From CAUZIZ01 sp965222655 (GTDB lineage Bacteria > Acidobacteriota > UBA6911 > RPQK01 > JAJDTT01): 64,000 nucleotides of DNA. Position numbers and translations under genes: made by a program. The stretch covers positions 868,001 through 932,000 of the forward strand of contig CBDCUP010000018.1 in assembly GCA_965222655.1 (NCBI GenBank). Direction: 5' to 3'. Under the pieces are notes generated by a model that did no database searches, was not told the DNA's origin, and saw only the letters and a program-made list of their open reading frames with translations. This document shows, one piece after another, positions 1-8,881 of this stretch. Within the stretch, counting starts at the first letter, position 1. Every line of letters starts with the position of its first letter.

Positions 1-66
1 GCCAGGTATTTGTCCCAGCGGTAGTGCCCCTGGGAGACCCGGGTCGACCAGGGTACAGGTGCATTC

Positions 67-1023
67 ATGACGAAAGCTCGATGGGCGATGGTCGCGGCTG
101 CTCTGGTCCATTTGCTGGCGTTCCTGGCGATGCTGGGTCGGATCGAGCCAATCTACACCCACTTCTACAGCATCGCCTGGTGGACCTATATCGTCTTCAT
201 CGCAGGTATCAACCACCACCGGGGAAACTCGTACCTGATGGGGCAACCCCGCGAGTTTGCTTGGCTTTTCTGTTTCTCGGTTCCCAGCTGGCTCTTCTTC
301 GAAGCCTGCAACTTCCATCTCGAGAATTGGCAGTACGTGGGAGTGCCTGAGGCGATTTATATCCGCTGGCCGGGCTATGTGCTTGCGTATGGAACAGTAT
401 TGCCGGCGTTGTTCGAAACCGAACGCCTTTTGCGCAATCTGGGGTTGGTTCAGACGTCCTCAAAACGGCCGGTTCGGGTGAGTCGAGCACTTCTGAATCG
501 TCTTCTACTGCTCGGTTGTCTCATGATGCTATCGCTTCTGGTACGCCCCGAATTCCTGTTTCCGCTGTTGTGGATTGGGCTGATCTTCCTGTTGGATCCA
601 GTTCTTTATCGCTTTGACCCTGAAGTCTCGCTACTGGGGAGGGCTGAAAAGGGTCGCTATGGACTCATTCTGCGTCTCCTGCTGGCCGGGCTCGTCTGCG
701 GCTTCCTGTGGGAATTCTGGAACTATTGGTCCGGTGCCAAGTGGGTGTACACCGTGCCCTACTTCAACTTCTGGAAGGTGTTTGAGATGCCTGCCCTGGG
801 ATATCTTGGATTCCCACCGTTTGCTCTGGAATTCTACCTTTTGTGGCAGGCTTTCCGGTTGTTCCGATCACGTGTCCTCTCCCAGGGACGCTTGGTTCCG
901 GCCCTTGCCCTGGTGGTGGCGATGGTATTTTGCCTCGTCGTTTTCTGGGGGATCGATCGCTTCACGCTTTCCCAGCGGTTCCCCGACAAAACTCTTAACA
1001 GTCTCGGAATTTCAATCAAGTGA
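67..1023 (+). CDS. polytopic membrane protein, 3' end replaced by a repeat
   Basis: Hypothetical inner-membrane protein of about 318 residues with roughly eight hydrophobic segments. I do not recognise a named family. A conserved-looking aromatic stretch (WLFFEACNFHLENW, about residues 75-88) recurs in similar form near residues 215-225 (WEFWNYWSGAKW), suggesting an internally duplicated fold. The genuine reading frame ends near FPDKTL. The last residues (NSLGISIK) and the TGA stop lie inside the 112-bp repeat inserted at a TTAA site (995-998). Removing the insertion gives an uninterrupted frame running to about 1240, so the protein originally had a different tail. Same direction as the next membrane protein gene; possibly one operon. 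Confidence 0.6.
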   Translation: MTKARWAMVAAALVHLLAFLAMLGRIEPIYTHFYSIAWWTYIVFIAGINHHRGNSYLMGQPREFAWLFCFSVPSWLFFEACNFHLENWQYVGVPEAIYIRWPGYVLAYGTVLPALFETERLLRNLGLVQTSSKRPVRVSRALLNRLLLLGCLMMLSLLVRPEFLFPLLWIGLIFLLDPVLYRFDPEVSLLGRAEKGRYGLILRLLLAGLVCGFLWEFWNYWSGAKWVYTVPYFNFWKVFEMPALGYLGFPPFALEFYLLWQAFRLFRSRVLSQGRLVPALALVVAMVFCLVVFWGIDRFTLSQRFPDKTLNSLGISIK

Positions 1024-1114
1024 GCTGTTCTCTGAGACCGCCCTTTCGTCACAGCCGGGGTGTCCCGAAACAGCCTTTTACGGCCTTGGCCGTCGGCACG
1101 AAGTGCCTACTTAA
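995..1114 (+). mobile_element. MITE family A, copy 1 (112 bp between TTAA sites)
   Basis: Core 999-1110 is 112 bp, flanked by TTAA at 995-998 and 1111-1114. It appears identical to copies at 12900-13011, 44599-44710 and 50655-50766. There are no clear long terminal inverted repeats; instead it holds a chain of short hairpins (GTCTC/GAGAC, CGGG-GTGT-CCCG, ACGGCC-TT-GGCCGT, GCAC-GAA-GTGC). It supplies the stop codon of the upstream gene. Too small to encode a transposase, so it must be mobilised in trans. Confidence 0.85.
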
Positions 1115-1227
1115 AGCCTTTTCCACGGTGGGTCGATCAGTCTGGTTATCAGACAGTGGGCCGATAGCCCAGCGGATGACCGAGCAGCGATTCCTGCCTG
1201 AAGGCGCCGGCAAAGTAGGTGAACGAG

Positions 1228-2361
1228 ATGGAAAAGTCTAGACTTCCCGGCGTGTCCCAGCTGGGTCTGTCGACCGCCCTGGTGTCCAACTTTCTACTGC
1301 TTGCGGTCGTCATATACGCGGCACTCATTCAGTCAACGACCTCCGATTTCTATTATCAGAGCGTTCAGGAGGACGAGTATGTCGAGTGGGCGAGCTTTTG
1401 GGCCTTTCTCGCAGCCGGAGCGGTCTTTGTCGTGGCTGCGATGCGGCAGCGGAGCGCGACTGGAAAGCTGCCCTGGTTCTTGGCCGGAGTGGCCCTTTTC
1501 TGCATTTTCGTCGCCCTGGAGGAGATTTCCTGGGGGCAACGTGTGGTCGCCTATCGCCCGCCCGTCTATTTCCTGGAACACAACTTTCAGCAGGAGCTCA
1601 ACGTCCACAACGTGCTTGGCAGCTCGCTCAGAAAGCTGGCGTTGAAAGGTGTCATCCTGGGCTACGGTGTCCTACTGCCCCTCATCGCACTGCTTCCCGC
1701 AGTGTCCCATCGACTCAGCCGGCTGGCCGTGGTTACCGCCCCGGCAGCATTAGCACCCTCTTTCCTCGCTACCTTCATTCTCTATAGCTGGTATCCCTGG
1801 TCCTTTTCGGGGGAGTGGGTGGAACTGATGTTGGGTCTGGGATTCTTCTTTTCGGCTCTCCTCCGCGTTGCTGCCTTCGAGTCCTCCCGGCGCTTCATTT
1901 TCGGGTCCAGACATCCGGTTCTGGTGCTTTCTCTGGGCTGGATCCTGGTGGTCGGTCTGGGTTTCGCTACCGCAGCCTCATCGCGTCATCTGCGTCGGAC
2001 ACATCCTGATAACGTCGAGGCGGCCAGGTTGGAGACACAGACCCTGGTCAAGGATTTTCTGGGGCAGGAGCAGCAGCCGAAATGCGGATTGCACAAACGC
2101 CTTTATACCTATCAGGAAGAGTACGATAAGACCTTTCTTCAGCGGGGTGCCTTCTCTCGACTGACCAACCAGAGATTGCCCAGGGCCAGGGCGGATTTCC
2201 TCCTGGACCCCTGGAACTCTCCCTATTGGCTTCGCTCGCGCTGCCGTGGTAGCCGAGTCAGTGTCTTCGTCTACTCCTTCGGGCCCAATCGGCGCCGAGA
2301 TTCGACCCGATGGGAGATCGTAGAAGATGACGTTGGGGGATACATTCGGTCGCGGGACTGA
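1228..2361 (+). CDS. membrane protein with EEISWGQ motif and pseudopilin-like tail
   Basis: About 377 residues from ATG 1228 (a GTG at 1219 is the alternative; the ATG has GTAGGTG upstream). The N-terminal two thirds contain about seven membrane segments and the motif ALEEISWGQR followed by LNVHN, which I know from a family of uncharacterised integral membrane proteins. After the last membrane segment (about residue 240) comes a soluble domain. Its end (DPWNSPYW, then VYSFGPN and DDVGG) resembles the C-terminal calcium-loop region of T2SS major pseudopilins such as the GspG encoded at 57782-58216. Function unknown. The fusion-like layout is inferred by eye. Confidence 0.65.
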   Translation: MEKSRLPGVSQLGLSTALVSNFLLLAVVIYAALIQSTTSDFYYQSVQEDEYVEWASFWAFLAAGAVFVVAAMRQRSATGKLPWFLAGVALFCIFVALEEISWGQRVVAYRPPVYFLEHNFQQELNVHNVLGSSLRKLALKGVILGYGVLLPLIALLPAVSHRLSRLAVVTAPAALAPSFLATFILYSWYPWSFSGEWVELMLGLGFFFSALLRVAAFESSRRFIFGSRHPVLVLSLGWILVVGLGFATAASSRHLRRTHPDNVEAARLETQTLVKDFLGQEQQPKCGLHKRLYTYQEEYDKTFLQRGAFSRLTNQRLPRARADFLLDPWNSPYWLRSRCRGSRVSVFVYSFGPNRRRDSTRWEIVEDDVGGYIRSRD

Positions 2362-2432
2362 TTCGAACCCCACTGTCACCCTCTCAGTCCTGGCTCTGCC
2401 TCTGCGTCTACCCGCAGATCATCTATTGAGCT

Positions 2433-2615
2433 TTAACCCGCATTTCTCATACCCGGTCGTAGCGAGAGGCCGAAAGCGCTGTCCTGACAAGGCTTGCGAC
2501 CGAGGCCACCGCAGTCGTACTTTGACAGTACGTCGAGGAGGCCGACGGAGCGTAACACAGTCAGGGCGGATGATTGCGGCCTCGCAGTAGACTGGGTGTG
2601 AGAAATGCGGGTTAA
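2433..2615 (+). mobile_element. MITE family B, copy 1 (175-bp core, TTAA flanks)
   Basis: Core 2437-2611 begins CCCGCATTTCTCA and ends with its exact reverse complement, flanked by TTAA on both sides. The interior matches the copies at 10013-10187 and 16962-17136, all three with 175-bp cores. The 4-bp flanks across copies (TTAA/TTAA, CTAG/CTAA, CTAA/CTAA) fit a YTAR-type target duplication as known for IS5-group elements. No coding capacity. Confidence 0.85.
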
Positions 2616-2742
2616 CTTCACCCCTTTGAGCCCCAACACGATTTCAGCACAGTCGTCTGTTCGCCGGCTGTAGACGGCCACTCGGGTAGCGTTCACACAT
2701 CGCAGGATTTCACGGGATAATTCCTGAAGGCAAAGGCAAAGG
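2614..2742 (+). repeat. dispersed repeat family C, copy 1
   Basis: About 129 bp, near-identical to 6236-6367. Both copies start with AACTTCACC and end with a short (GGCAAA)n tract. It contains the hairpin GCCGGCTGTAGACGGC. Copy 1 abuts the structured-RNA segment; copy 2 lies at the topA 3' end. No TSD is evident. Nature unknown. Confidence 0.75.
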
Positions 2743-3640
2743 GGAGCAGCCGACAAGGCTGCAATCCAGCTGGAGAAAGTCCAGCCGTGTGAATTGTTCG
2801 TTCACACACGTAGCGATACCGCAGCTCGGGGCAGGTAACCAACCGAGAGATGCGCGGTGTAAACGGCCTGGCCGCCCTTCGAAGGAAGCGGCGGGAGCAA
2901 CCTGGAGGCCTAGCGAGTCTGGGAGCCTGAACATGAGTGAATGACTGCAGCCCGGAAATAAGCCCCCCTGTGGAAGTTGCCATGCAGGGATTGTCTGGCG
3001 AGCCGAACCTGTCCTTTGTGAGGTGAGGCCGACGTCTCCCGGGAAGAAACGAGCAAGTGCACCGGGAGATCGCCGCCGGGTAGGGGTCCAGGCACCTGGG
3101 CAAGGATTGCAGAGATAATGTCGGGAAGGGCCGGTTTGCAGCAGGGGCTCGCAGCAACCTGCGAAGACCGAGGGACCGAGCGAGAGCGAAGGCCCACGGA
3201 GCATCCCGGTCTGGCGCATGAGTCCGTAGGAGCGAAGACGGTCGGGTAACGCCGGCCCAAGCCGCCTGGAGGCGGCTCCTGGAAGGGTAATACCCGGAAA
3301 GGGCGAAGGGACTCTCGGCCATGACGGGCAAGGAAGCGCCCACCGCCCAGGGCTCAGTACCTGAGAATGCGGTGACAGGGCAAGCTTTGTCGAGACCGGC
3401 GGCAAACCGGACCCGAGAGGGGTGAATGCGAGCGAGCGCTTAAGCCTCGTTGGGTAAGGGAAGACCGTGGGAGGAAAGTCGTGGTCGCCAACCGGACTCG
3501 GGAAATCCGACCGTCCGGGATGACAAAGGGGGCTTGCGGAAACGTGAGCTATGGCGGAACTAGGAACCCGGCGCACAACCGAAAGGGTGCGTACCGGTAA
3601 CTCTCCGCCTACGGCTGCGCGCGCCGTATTTCTACCTGAC
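2743..3640 (+). ncRNA. probable ORF-deleted group II intron
   Basis: About 900 bp without a plausible gene on either strand, but full of hairpins with GNRA-type loops. Three landmarks suggest a group II intron. (1) 3222-3254 (GTCCGTAGGAG..., GGGTAACGCC) resembles the end of the domain I-III region just before the reverse-transcriptase ORF in bacterial introns. (2) 3564-3598 is a domain V-like hairpin: CCGG stem, TA bulge on the 3' side, GAAA tetraloop. (3) 3610-3628 (TACGGC...GCCGTA) followed by TTTCTACCTGAC matches a domain VI stem plus the usual intron 3' end. At 3321 a 34-codon ORF starting MTGKEAPTAQ sits where the maturase should begin and stops at 3423, as expected after deletion of the RT. 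The 5' boundary is unclear; GTGTG at 2787 is a candidate. The domain V hairpin is not canonical, so the assignment is moderate. Confidence 0.5.
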
Positions 3641-3668
3641 CAAAGGCCAAAGGCAAAGGCAAAGGCGA
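3640..3668 (+). repeat. (GGCAAA)n tract after the RNA element
   Basis: Imperfect hexanucleotide repeat with unit GGCAAA at the 3' border of the structured segment. The same tract ends both family C repeats (2729-2742 and 6354-6367), so the RNA element lies between two such tracts. Confidence 0.6.
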
Positions 3669-3698
3669 GGGTACGAGGACGCCAGGAGAAGTGCGAAT

Positions 3699-4862
3699 CT
3701 AGGTTCTGCCGCCAGAGGTTCGCAACCTGGATCGGGTCGGTCGATCGATCTTTTCCGGTTGGGGAGCGAGCGAGCTTTTCCCCCTTGAGATCACATCCAT
3801 CAGTTCGATTGGAATGTTCGCCAGCCTGACCATCCAGACTTCCAATCGAGTGTGCTTCCCTCCGTAGATCGGTATCAAGCTGGCAAGCGTGGACATAATG
3901 TGTCTGGACAGGAACGCGGACAGTTCTGGACAACTCCGGTACATCTGGGCCGCGAAAGCCAGGGAGCCCACCACGGGCATCATCCCGAGCAGCAAGGCCA
4001 CCTTGAACGAGACTTGACTCCCCCTGAGTTTCAGCATTCTCCACAGGGTAATGACGGTGCGCAGGATTGAGGAATTCGCCATCAGGAGCAGTGGCAAAGG
4101 ATTGTGTAGCAGGGCGGTGACGGTGCCGGTGAGGAGGCGCGTGCTGAGACTGCTATGAGGGTCCAGATCGGGATAGCTGCTGATCAGGTCTCCTACCAAC
4201 CATGCAAACCCGAGCGCTTTGATCGCTGACGTCAGCGGTGCCAGGAGCTTCAAAGAGATATGCAGCCCAAATCCTCTCAAGTACTCCTGCAGAGAGTGCT
4301 CCTCGAGCTGCCCTTCCAGACGACGCTTTGCCACGGATGAAAGGCGACCTTCCTGCTCCCACTCGGTCAGCCTGGAACCAATGATCTTCCTCGCATACCC
4401 GGTCTGGAACTCCTCAGAAGTCAGCAGGAGCGAGAAGTTCCTGATCATCTGCTTTCGACGGGAACCATCGCCCAGAAAGCGATGCCAATTTGGCGGCGTG
4501 GTTCGGCTAAGAAAGAAATGAACCAGAAAGCTCCTTCCGGCTGCAGTGATGAGGGTTTGGGGAGCCACTCTCCCGGTGCGGTGCCAATCGGATGCCTGGG
4601 AGGAAATGTAGTCTTGGATGATTTTCTTCCTGAAGCCCTTGTCCGCTAGGAATCTTGTGAATTGAGTCCTCAGCGTGTGATTTCCCTTGAGCCGTCTGAG
4701 GAACCTTCCCGGACTTCCCGGCAGCAGTCCCAGCAGGTAGACGCCGGTGGAGAAGAACCTGTGGGAAGCGAGGAGTTTCTTCGGGTCATCCGGTAAATGG
4801 GGAGGTGGGGACGTGGTTGGCACCTTCCGGATCCCAAATCTGCTCCCCGTTCGCTTGTCCAT
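3699..4862 (-). CDS. unknown membrane-associated protein, likely distal half of a split gene
   Basis: Protein of about 387 residues if started at ATG 4862; about 360 residues lie outside the inverted-repeat element. The N-terminal part is basic and helical (PGRFLRRLKGN, FRKKIIQDY). The C-terminal half has hydrophobic segments (LLGMMPVVGSLAFAAQ; LLLMANSSILRTVITL). No family recognised. The first ~27 codons, including the presumed start, lie inside the 311-bp element 4786-5096, so this start is probably artificial. Immediately upstream, same strand, is the kinase-like gene ending at 5086 inside the same element. The simplest reading is one ~700-residue protein cut in two. Confidence 0.5.
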   Translation of the reverse strand: MDKRTGSRFGIRKVPTTSPPPHLPDDPKKLLASHRFFSTGVYLLGLLPGSPGRFLRRLKGNHTLRTQFTRFLADKGFRKKIIQDYISSQASDWHRTGRVAPQTLITAAGRSFLVHFFLSRTTPPNWHRFLGDGSRRKQMIRNFSLLLTSEEFQTGYARKIIGSRLTEWEQEGRLSSVAKRRLEGQLEEHSLQEYLRGFGLHISLKLLAPLTSAIKALGFAWLVGDLISSYPDLDPHSSLSTRLLTGTVTALLHNPLPLLLMANSSILRTVITLWRMLKLRGSQVSFKVALLLGMMPVVGSLAFAAQMYRSCPELSAFLSRHIMSTLASLIPIYGGKHTRLEVWMVRLANIPIELMDVISRGKSSLAPQPEKIDRPTRSRLRTSGGRT

Positions 4863-5096
4863 ATAGTCGGCTGCAGTAGCAGAGGCCGTGGGAACTGTGG
4901 AAAACTCCGAGCGACATCGAACCGGGCCAGCAAGCCCGTGATACGGAGTTTTCCAAGCGCTGTGCGAACGGTGGAAAAACAACTGCGAGCACTTGCCAGT
5001 TCTCCTCCAGAACTACTTGTTTTTCCACGGTTTGCATAGTGCGGCAGTTTCCATGGCCTACCTTTGACTGGCGGCACCTCCCCATTTACCGGATGA
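4786..5096. mobile_element. 311-bp element with 22-bp perfect inverted repeats
   Basis: The 22-bp ends at 4786-4807 and 5075-5096 are exact reverse complements (TCATCCGGTAAATGGGGAGG plus TG). The interior has further short inverted repeats around GTTTTTCCAC and GGAGTTTTCC. No transposase. On the minus strand its right end supplies the TAA stop of the 5086-6108 gene and its left end encodes PHLPDD of the downstream ORF. No clear target duplication was seen. Confidence 0.7.
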
Positions 5097-6108
5097 ACCG
5101 TTTCTTCTTGCTTTTCTCATCGAGGATTCGCTGTCGCATCCACCAGGCTACTCTGGCCTCCTTGATTGTTCGTCTGAGGCCGCACGAAAGCAGTCTGAAT
5201 CCGTTTCGGAAGAGGGCGACCTCTCCTGCTTTCCATTTGTGTGAGTGTGAAACGAGTGATTCAGCATCCCGTGTCAACTCATCGCGCCCTGCTGTTCCGA
5301 GAGCCGCCTGGAGACCCGACTCGTTGCTGTCGAGAAACGCTCTCAGCCGGTTCTCATCGACATCGTCAAACAGCGGAAAGCAACGGTGAAAGATGGAGTA
5401 GAAAAGATAGTAGGGGGCCAGTAGAGCTGGAATGCCGGATTCAAGGTCGACGAGGACATATTGTGAGCTGGTCTTGACGAAGTTCGAAGTTGCGACCAGG
5501 GTCTGTGGGCAGACCTGCCACCCGGATCCCACGAGACCGCTTCGGCGAAACAGGACTTCAAGGTCCTTCATCCTCGAGGTGAGAATCCGAGCCTCACTCT
5601 CAGGACTTGGTTCTCTGCGCCGGCTAAGGCCAAGGACCCTGGCGATGGGGTAGAGAACACGATTGTAGAATAGTCGCCTCAGCATCCTGGGGTCCAGATT
5701 ATCCACTGCGAGTCCTTGCCCATCGATGAATTCGGCGCCTAGCACGAAAGAGTTGTCATCCTCGCTCCAGCGGGTGTAGTAGGGGGCGGCGACGCCGACC
5801 TCAACCCCAGCGAACTTGATGAGACTAGCGGCTACCCTGCGGCGATAGTAGCAGGCACGAATAGCATCCAGTGAGCTGCGGTAGGGGAACGGTGACTGGA
5901 AAAGAAGCCAATAGATCAGTCTGGTGAGACGGCCAGCGCGAAAGATTTTCTCGACCCCAAGCGAGGTTTTTCCTGAAGAATTCTGGATCTTGACGAGGCG
6001 GGCTACGGCTCCTCTTCCCCTCCCGATTTCTCGGACCAAGGATATCCGTGGAGAATGGTCGTTTTCGTCCAGGGCAAGCGGTTTTCTTGGGGGTTTAGGC
6101 TTCATCAT
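5086..6108 (-). CDS. kinase-fold-like protein, likely proximal half of a split gene
   Basis: About 340 residues from ATG 6108 (a start at 6171 is possible but has poor spacing to its RBS-like AAGGCAGG). Some residues recall atypical sugar/lipid kinases: a basic VEKIF near the N-terminus as a possible ATP lysine, and YVLVDLESG (about residue 225) in the place of a DFG-type metal-binding motif. No clear HRD catalytic loop, so activity is doubtful. The end KKKRFIR and the TAA come from the inverted-repeat element. Probably continuous with the 3699-4785 sequence before insertion. Function unassigned. Confidence 0.5.
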   Translation of the reverse strand: MMKPKPPRKPLALDENDHSPRISLVREIGRGRGAVARLVKIQNSSGKTSLGVEKIFRAGRLTRLIYWLLFQSPFPYRSSLDAIRACYYRRRVAASLIKFAGVEVGVAAPYYTRWSEDDNSFVLGAEFIDGQGLAVDNLDPRMLRRLFYNRVLYPIARVLGLSRRREPSPESEARILTSRMKDLEVLFRRSGLVGSGWQVCPQTLVATSNFVKTSSQYVLVDLESGIPALLAPYYLFYSIFHRCFPLFDDVDENRLRAFLDSNESGLQAALGTAGRDELTRDAESLVSHSHKWKAGEVALFRNGFRLLSCGLRRTIKEARVAWWMRQRILDEKSKKKRFIR

Positions 6109-6235
6109 GGGTCGAGCCCCAGAGCAGAGAAGGTGGAGGGGTACACTCTCTCTAATCGGCTCGGCCGGCATCCTGCCTTAGGGTCCACTCGGAACCCCCT
6201 CTGCCTCTGCCCTCATTTATTGATCTGTGTCAAGG

Positions 6236-6367
6236 AACTTCACCAACCTCTCGAGCCCCAACACGATTCCAGAACGGTCGTCTGCTCGCCGGCTGTAGAC
6301 GGCCATTCAGGCAGCGTTCAAACGTCGCAGGATTTCACGGGATAATTCTTGAAGGCAAAGGCAAAGG
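6236..6367 (+). repeat. dispersed repeat family C, copy 2
   Basis: Near-identical to 2614-2742, same orientation, ending in (GGCAAA)n. It lies between the divergent side of the kinase-like gene and the 3' end of topA. Unlike copy 1 it is not followed by the structured RNA, so it approximates the empty site. Confidence 0.75.
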
Positions 6368-6371
6368 GAGG

Positions 6372-6391
6372 GGCTGAATAAGGGCTCAGCC
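6372..6391 (-). terminator. hairpin overlapping topA stop
   Basis: GGCTGA...TCAGCC forms a 6-bp stem spanning the topA stop codon (6386-6388). There is no run of T on the minus strand, so it is only a weak terminator candidate. Confidence 0.3.
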
Positions 6392-8773
6392 GGCGGGAAC
6401 GGCTTCTGCTGATTCCCGGTAAGAGCATCCCTCTTGCTGGCAGAGCAGGACCAGGCCCTCTTTCTTGGTGGTTCGCTCTAGCAGGAAGCTGGCCCCGCAG
6501 GAGGGGCATGGCTCGGTGATTGGCTTGTTCCAGAGAACGAACTTGCACTCCGGATAGCCATTGCAGCCATAGAAGGTTCTGCCGCGGCGCAACTTGCGCT
6601 GAACGATCTGGCCCTTTTCGCACTGAGGACAGGTAACCCCTGTGGTTTCCTGCTTGATGTAGCGACAGTCGGGATAGTTGCTGCAGGCGGCGAACTCGCC
6701 ATTTCTGCCATGTTTGAGGACCAGGTTGGAACCGCACTTGGGGCATTCTTCATCCAGGGGGATATTTTCCCGGACCTTGGTTTTGCCATCCACCTGGATT
6801 GTCTGCTTGGTGTTCTTACACTCGGGATAGCCGGAGCAGGCGAGAAAGGTGCCATAAGGCCCCTTGCGATGGATCATCGGGCTGCCACACTTTTCGCAGG
6901 TCTCGGCCGGCTCCTTCGAGTCCTTATCATCCCCTTCAGCGGCGTCCATTTCTCGGGTGTTCTTGCACTCAGGATAGGCGCTGCAGGCGATGAACTTCCC
7001 GAAGCGTCCCCATCGGACGACCATCTCGGCTCCGCACTTTTCGCATTGGACGCCCGCCAGGGTCTCCTGCTTCTTGAGGTTCTTCATCTCCGTTCGGGCG
7101 TGTTCCAACTCCCGGGAAAACTCCAGGTAGAACCCCTTCAGGGTATCGATCCAGTCCTCTTTACCCACTTCGATCTCGTCAAGGTCTTGTTCCAGCTTGG
7201 CGGTGTAGTTGTAATCGAACAGATCCTTGAAGTACTCGACCAGTAGATCCAGAACGGTCTCGCCCAGCTCGGTGGGCACGAAGCGACCTTCATCCTTGGT
7301 GACGTAATCCCGGCTCTGGATGACCGAGATGATTGAAGCATACGTTGAAGGTCGCCCTATCACCTTGTCTTCCAGCGCCTTGACCAGGGTCGCTTCACTG
7401 TAGCGTGGGGGGGGCTGGGTGAACTTCTGCTCGGGGACGATCTTCTCGACCTGCAGCTTCTCACCCACCTTTACCAGGGGCAACAGCTTGTCCTTGTCCT
7501 CCGTTGCCTGATCGTAGAGCTTCAGGAAGCCGTCGAATTTCATGACGCTTCCCACGGTCTTGAACTGGGTGCTCCCGGCCTGGATATCGATGTCGGTTTG
7601 GTCGAATACGGCGGCTTTCATCTGGGAGGCCACGAAGCGTTTCCAGATCAAGTCGTAGAGCCGAAACTCATCTTGACTCAGAAACGGTTGGACATTGCTG
7701 GGTGCTCGGAGCGCCGAGGTGGGGCGGATGGCTTCGTGAGCATCCTGCGCGTTCTTCTTCCCTCGGTAGGTGACCGGGCGAGGCGGCAGGTAGGGTTTGC
7801 CGTAGCTTCCTTCGATAAATTCACGCACCTCGGTAAGCGCTGAAGCTGCAACGCGAGTCGAATCGGTACGCATATAGGTGATCAGACCCACACTTTCTCC
7901 GTCACCGAGTTCGACGCCCTCATAGAGCCTCTGGGCGACCATCATCGTTTTGCGAACCGTGAACCTCAGAGCCCGTGCGGCCTCCTGCTGCAGCTTACTG
8001 GTAATGAATGGGGGAACCGGGTTCCTTTTCTTCGCCTTCTTGGTGAGGTTGCTCACGTTGAACTCGGAGGATCCGAGCTCTTCCATCAACTGGTCGGCTT
8101 CCTCCTGGTTCGAGATCTTGAACTTCTTGTCGTTCTGCTTGACAGCTTTGGCTTCAAATGGGGGAGGATTGTTGGCTCGTACAGAGGCCGTGAAATTCCA
8201 GTACTCCTCCGAGACGAAGGCTCGGATTTCCTTCTCACGGTCGACGATCATGCGCAGTGCAACGGACTGGACTCGTCCGGCCGACAGCCCTTTTCTGACG
8301 TTGCTCCAGAGCAGGGGACTGATCTTGTAGCCTACCAGACGATCCAGGATTCGCCGCGCCTGTTGAGCCTCCACCTTGTGCCTATCGATGCCCGTGGGGT
8401 GCTTGAAAGCCTCCAGAATGGCCGGCTTGGTAATTTCGTAGAGCAGTACCCGGTGGATTTCTCGATCTGAGGAACCGTTGAGCTCTTCTGCCAGGTGCTG
8501 GCAAATGGCCTCTCCCTCGCGGTCGGGATCAGCGGCTAAATAGATGGCCTTGGACTTCTCTGCCGCCTTCTTCAGGTCCTTTACGATCTTTTCTTTACCG
8601 GGTAGGATGCAGTAGCTGGCCTCAAAATCACGCTTGATGTTCACACCCAGCGCCCTTTGTGGCAGGTCCTTGATGTGCCCGGCGCAGGCGCGCACGATGA
8701 AGTCCTTGCCGAGGTATTTCTCTATGGTTCGAGCTTTTGCTGGTGATTCAACAATCACCATCGACCTGGCCAT
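6386..8773 (-). CDS. topA: DNA topoisomerase I (type IA)
   Basis: Relaxes negative supercoils by transient single-strand breakage through a 5'-phosphotyrosyl link. 795 residues, normal for the family. N-terminal TOPRIM domain begins MVIVESPAKARTIEKYLG and carries the acidic motif AADPDREGE (about residue 85). The catalytic tyrosine is in ITYMRTDST (about residue 300). The C-terminal third has five Cys4-type zinc ribbons (for example CEKCGAEM...CSAYPEC), the last (CPSCGASF...CQQEGC) degenerate in spacing. ATG at 8773 follows AGGGGGATAT on the minus strand. dprA lies just upstream in the same direction (109-bp gap), the usual dprA-topA pairing. Confidence 0.97.
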   Translation of the reverse strand: MARSMVIVESPAKARTIEKYLGKDFIVRACAGHIKDLPQRALGVNIKRDFEASYCILPGKEKIVKDLKKAAEKSKAIYLAADPDREGEAICQHLAEELNGSSDREIHRVLLYEITKPAILEAFKHPTGIDRHKVEAQQARRILDRLVGYKISPLLWSNVRKGLSAGRVQSVALRMIVDREKEIRAFVSEEYWNFTASVRANNPPPFEAKAVKQNDKKFKISNQEEADQLMEELGSSEFNVSNLTKKAKKRNPVPPFITSKLQQEAARALRFTVRKTMMVAQRLYEGVELGDGESVGLITYMRTDSTRVAASALTEVREFIEGSYGKPYLPPRPVTYRGKKNAQDAHEAIRPTSALRAPSNVQPFLSQDEFRLYDLIWKRFVASQMKAAVFDQTDIDIQAGSTQFKTVGSVMKFDGFLKLYDQATEDKDKLLPLVKVGEKLQVEKIVPEQKFTQPPPRYSEATLVKALEDKVIGRPSTYASIISVIQSRDYVTKDEGRFVPTELGETVLDLLVEYFKDLFDYNYTAKLEQDLDEIEVGKEDWIDTLKGFYLEFSRELEHARTEMKNLKKQETLAGVQCEKCGAEMVVRWGRFGKFIACSAYPECKNTREMDAAEGDDKDSKEPAETCEKCGSPMIHRKGPYGTFLACSGYPECKNTKQTIQVDGKTKVRENIPLDEECPKCGSNLVLKHGRNGEFAACSNYPDCRYIKQETTGVTCPQCEKGQIVQRKLRRGRTFYGCNGYPECKFVLWNKPITEPCPSCGASFLLERTTKKEGLVLLCQQEGCSYRESAEAVPAG

Positions 8774-8881
8774 GGCTATATCCCCCTAGAGCCTCTTCGT
8801 CCCGACTCCTGCTTCTCTATAGCACAATTTGGTGACTGCATTGTAGCGGAGATGCGGAACTCCGCGCCCAGATGGTCCGGC

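Noticed and set aside
2743..3640. RNase P RNA as identity of the structured segment
   Set aside because: A GGAGGAAAGTC string is present near 3471, but the order of the conserved RNase P core motifs (ACAGAAA, terminal GACAA..) is missing and the segment is too long.
2710..4044. 444-residue minus-strand ORF across the structured RNA
   Set aside because: It is open because of GC-rich codon bias, low in complexity (many P, S, L, R), has no family and spans the intron-like RNA and part of a real gene's other frame.
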